A stretch of 64,000 nucleotides of DNA. Source: Paenibacillus thalictri. Its GTDB lineage: Bacteria > Bacillota > Bacilli > Paenibacillales > NBRC-103111. A model generated the notes under the pieces. The model saw nothing but the letters and a program-made list of their open reading frames with translations, was not told the DNA's origin and did not search any database. Where the stretch lies: positions 103,626 through 167,625 of the forward strand of contig NZ_SIRE01000024.1 of the NCBI RefSeq assembly GCF_004307995.1. Direction: 5' to 3'. A program made the position numbers and the translations under genes. Shown here one piece after another: positions 61,189 through 64,000 of the stretch (the first letter of the stretch is position 1; each line of letters begins with the position of its first letter).

Positions 61189-64000
61189 ATGAAAAAGAGC
61201 CTATCCACGATTTTGTCCTTGGCTGTTGCCTTTTCGATGTTTTCTTCGATGGCCCTTGCAGCGGCACCGAAATCGACCGGCGATTTCACGGACTTGAAAG
61301 ACCTGGACACAGCAACGAAGGCAAAATTCGATACGATGATTTCCGCCGGCATTTTTGACGGTGTGAAAGAAGGCACGTTTGGCCTCACCGACAAAATGAA
61401 CCGTGCGCAATTTGCGAAAGTGGCCGCGCTGGTGTTCGAACTGCCGGTGGACAACACATTAAAAACATCCAGCTTCGCTGACGTGAAAGCAACCGACCCG
61501 GCTAACGGCTACGCATTGCCTTACATCGAAGCGATCGTCAAAGCAGGCCTGACGGACGGCGTGGCAGCGGACAAATACGACCCGGCCGGCGAAGTGACCA
61601 GAGAACAACTGGCTACCTTCCTAGTTCGCGGCTTGGGCCAAGAAGAAGCGGCGAAAAAAGCCGAAGGCGTCAAAGACGACACCGTGTCCGACTGGGCGAA
61701 AGGTTACGTAACTGTAGCTTTGCAAGATAAACTGCTGGAAAACGGCAAAGACGGCAAATTCGGCGGTACTACGGCGGCAACACGCGACCTGCTGGTGCTT
61801 TCTTCTTACGAAGCTAAACAGCAATACGTGCCGCATTTTAACGGCCAATACGCGATTGCATCCTTGAAAGCAACCGACGCCAACCAAATGACCGTGAAAT
61901 TAAACGGCGCGGTGGAAGATACTTCCTTGGTTCACTTCGACGTTCAAAAGAACGGCGCGGCGGTAAACGGTGGCTACGAAGTGAAATGGGACGATAAGAA
62001 AATGACAGCTACCTTGGTGTTCGACAGCAAGTTTGACGACTCGAACTGGACTGTCACATTGAGCGGCCTGAAAAACATCGACGAAGCAAACAAAACCGCT
62101 AAAGTAGCAACAAACAAAGAAAAAATCGAAAAAATCGAGTTTTTGACTTCGAGCGACACACTGCCAAACAACCCTGGCAAAAAATTGCGCGTTGACTTCA
62201 AAGCCACCAACCAATACGGCGTAAAAACACAAATGCCGGCCAGCGAATTCGACGTGTTCACAAGCAACGGCACGATCACGCCAATCGGCGGCGAACAAGC
62301 TTTTTACCTGACGCTTCCTGAAGGTTTGGACCGTAACAGCGTGATTGCTCTGACGATCATCCACCAAGACAGCAACAAACAAGTGAACAAATCGTTTACG
62401 TTGGGCGACAAGAGTATCGTGTCCAAAGTGGAAGTCGGCGACCTGTTGAACAGCTCCGGCAATAAAGTCGAGTCGATCGACGCCAACGGTTATGCGTACT
62501 TGGATACGAAAGTATATGACCAATACGGCTTGCGTATCGAAAACAAAGACGAACTCAACCAAGGTGTCACCGTTACCATTCCTGACGGTGACTTGGCCAA
62601 AGGCAACGAAGGCGACAGCGGCGCTTACGTGGACAACGCAATCGGCGACGACGCAGCGGACTTGAAACTGCGCTCCGTATCGGATAAAGCTAAAGAAATT
62701 ACGATCAGCGTTTATGCCAACGGCACTGGCGAATCCGTAACGAAGAAAATTGCCATCGGCGCAACTCGCGTACCCAACACACTTGAATTCGGCGCCTACA
62801 ACTACAACTTGGCTAAAGGCGACGTACCGACAGGCGACGATGAAGTCGACGGCAAAATGTACGTGCCGATGGTTGTGAAAGACCAAGCGGGCAACGTGCT
62901 GACCGGTCAAGACATCTATGACAACAAAGACAAATTTACGATTTTCGCCAGCGGCGGCATCAAGCTCGCTGACCAGCCGATCTCGAACTCCGGCGCACAC
63001 AAAGGTATGATTGCGATCCAAAGCGCAGATAACAAAGGCGCCGCGTCGATCACCGTGCAACTGAAGGACAACCCATCGGCAAGCACAAAATTGGATATGA
63101 ACGTCTATGACGAACGCAAAGCCGACGGTATTAAGTTCTCCACAACACCGAAAAAATATATGATCGCCGGCACTGACAATGAAATGAAGCTGAAGGTGTA
63201 TGATCAATTCGGCAGCGAAATGAAATACGACACCAACGGCCAATTCCTGGTTCGTTACTCCTTGACCGCTAACAGCGGCGACGCAGCAAGCTTGGGCGCA
63301 ACCAGCCTGGCGAGCAAACAAAGAGTGGACCAAAACGACGCCACATCGGCTCGTAAATACGTGATGCAGCCAAACGCGATCGGCACAGCACTCACGAAAG
63401 ACTTCACATTGGCGAAAAACTCGTCGGATAGCGTAGACAGCATCTTTGACAAATCGTTCAAATTCTACACGACGGATTTGGCTAAATCGGCATCTTACAC
63501 GTTTAAAGCAACCTTGTACAAACAAGATGCGGCGGGAACAGCTACAATCGCCGATAAGAAATACGTCGAAGTGAACAACCTGTCGACAACGATGGAAGTT
63601 TTGGATCCAAACAACGTGAACAACAAAATTTCCTACGAAGCGTACTTGGATAAATCCAACAACACCTTGCTGGCCACCGACGATTACTTCAAAGCCGGGG
63701 ACGCAGCGGGCGGAGCGGCGAAGAACGTGTACGATAACTACAAAGGATTTGCCAAAGAAGTAAAAGTAAAAGCGAAAAACAGCAGCGGCGAAGAAGTAGC
63801 GGTACCGTCAAACATCGTGTCCGTTTCTTCGAGCGATACCCAAGCAGCTGACGTAGCGGGCAACTGGGTAGTCGGCGTCAAAGACGGCACATCGAAAATT
63901 ACAACAGTGTTCATGGACGGCAAACAAAACATGATCAGCAGCTCGCTGGATGTAACGTCGAAAAAAGAAGGACCTGTTGTGAAGAGCATCGCATTGAAAA
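61189..64000 (+). CDS. S-layer protein with three SLH domains (3' end outside the window)
   Basis: Open from ATG 61189 to the window edge, 937 codons without a stop. Signal peptide with cleavage after MALA (about residue 24). SLH domains at about 32-85 (FTDLKDLDTATKAKFDTMI, MNRAQFAKVAALVF), 93-150 (PYIEAIVKAGLTDGV, VTREQLATFLV) and 158-205 anchor it to pyruvylated secondary cell-wall polymer. The rest is a chain of beta-sandwich repeats rich in Lys, Asp, Ala and Thr. Codon choice is strongly biased and there is no Cys in the part seen, both usual for abundant S-layer proteins. Confidence 0.93.
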   Translation, partial: MKKSLSTILSLAVAFSMFSSMALAAAPKSTGDFTDLKDLDTATKAKFDTMISAGIFDGVKEGTFGLTDKMNRAQFAKVAALVFELPVDNTLKTSSFADVKATDPANGYALPYIEAIVKAGLTDGVAADKYDPAGEVTREQLATFLVRGLGQEEAAKKAEGVKDDTVSDWAKGYVTVALQDKLLENGKDGKFGGTTAATRDLLVLSSYEAKQQYVPHFNGQYAIASLKATDANQMTVKLNGAVEDTSLVHFDVQKNGAAVNGGYEVKWDDKKMTATLVFDSKFDDSNWTVTLSGLKNIDEANKTAKVATNKEKIEKIEFLTSSDTLPNNPGKKLRVDFKATNQYGVKTQMPASEFDVFTSNGTITPIGGEQAFYLTLPEGLDRNSVIALTIIHQDSNKQVNKSFTLGDKSIVSKVEVGDLLNSSGNKVESIDANGYAYLDTKVYDQYGLRIENKDELNQGVTVTIPDGDLAKGNEGDSGAYVDNAIGDDAADLKLRSVSDKAKEITISVYANGTGESVTKKIAIGATRVPNTLEFGAYNYNLAKGDVPTGDDEVDGKMYVPMVVKDQAGNVLTGQDIYDNKDKFTIFASGGIKLADQPISNSGAHKGMIAIQSADNKGAASITVQLKDNPSASTKLDMNVYDERKADGIKFSTTPKKYMIAGTDNEMKLKVYDQFGSEMKYDTNGQFLVRYSLTANSGDAASLGATSLASKQRVDQNDATSARKYVMQPNAIGTALTKDFTLAKNSSDSVDSIFDKSFKFYTTDLAKSASYTFKATLYKQDAAGTATIADKKYVEVNNLSTTMEVLDPNNVNNKISYEAYLDKSNNTLLATDDYFKAGDAAGGAAKNVYDNYKGFAKEVKVKAKNSSGEEVAVPSNIVSVSSSDTQAADVAGNWVVGVKDGTSKITTVFMDGKQNMISSSLDVTSKKEGPVVKSIALK

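Overview
The window looks like chromosomal DNA of a spore-forming Firmicute of the Paenibacillaceae, probably Paenibacillus or a close relative. The reasons are strong AGGAGG-type ribosome binding sites with frequent GTG and TTG starts, YesM/YesN-type and Cache-AraC regulators beside LplB/LplC-type sugar ABC permeases, a BirA-type biotin operator, WG-repeat proteins and an S-layer protein with three SLH domains. No rRNA, tRNA, CRISPR array, prophage or transposase was seen. The genus is an inference; no database search was possible.

Layout. 1-6151: a divergent promoter region, then a five-gene operon holding a DPPR-synthase-like UbiA prenyltransferase, an SMR/EamA-type small membrane protein, a divergent PAP2 phosphatase, a polytopic GT-C-like protein and a membrane-anchored glycosidase-like protein. 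This set resembles the mycobacterial polyprenyl-phosphoryl-pentose route. 6304-9679: a small DUF6509-like protein, a glycosyltransferase-like protein, an MFS transporter and a PAP2 phosphatase. 9939-15153: a phosphotransferase related to PEP synthase and rifampin phosphotransferase, split over two genes, followed by a DHA2 efflux pump and a frameshifted MFS gene. 15262-21178: a variant GDPD, a divergent reductase/HxlR pair, small proteins, a GNAT acetyltransferase, a divergent IF-3 paralogue and an MFS protein. 21510-24820: the circularly permuted ATP-grasp / alpha-E / transglutaminase triad.

25160-34584: SRPBCC and ArsR genes under a palindromic operator, fumC, bioY divergent from a two-gene ECF module (EcfA, and a fused EcfA'-EcfT) across a BirA operator, DedA, a DHA2 pump and a TauE/SafE exporter. 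34683-42567: carbohydrate module A (Cache-AraC regulator, two permeases, binding lipoprotein, GH29 alpha-L-fucosidase). 42838-49921: a WG-repeat/DUF3298-like protein, a histidine kinase and response regulator pair facing it across a hairpin-rich block, a GarR-like dehydrogenase and a YciI protein. 50086-59639: carbohydrate module B (YesM kinase, YesN regulator, binding lipoprotein, two permeases, Cys-type sulfatase, second GH29 fucosidase). 59705-64000: a secreted isochorismatase-fold protein without the usual cysteine, a 119-bp imperfect palindrome, and the 5' part of an S-layer gene that runs off the window.

Modules A and B both pair sugar import with an intracellular fucosidase. Module B adds a cytoplasmic sulfatase, which points to uptake of fucosylated and sulfated oligosaccharides followed by desulfation and defucosylation inside the cell. 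The first operon is the best candidate for a little-described system: a Firmicute pathway making a polyprenyl-phosphate pentose donor for a surface glycan.
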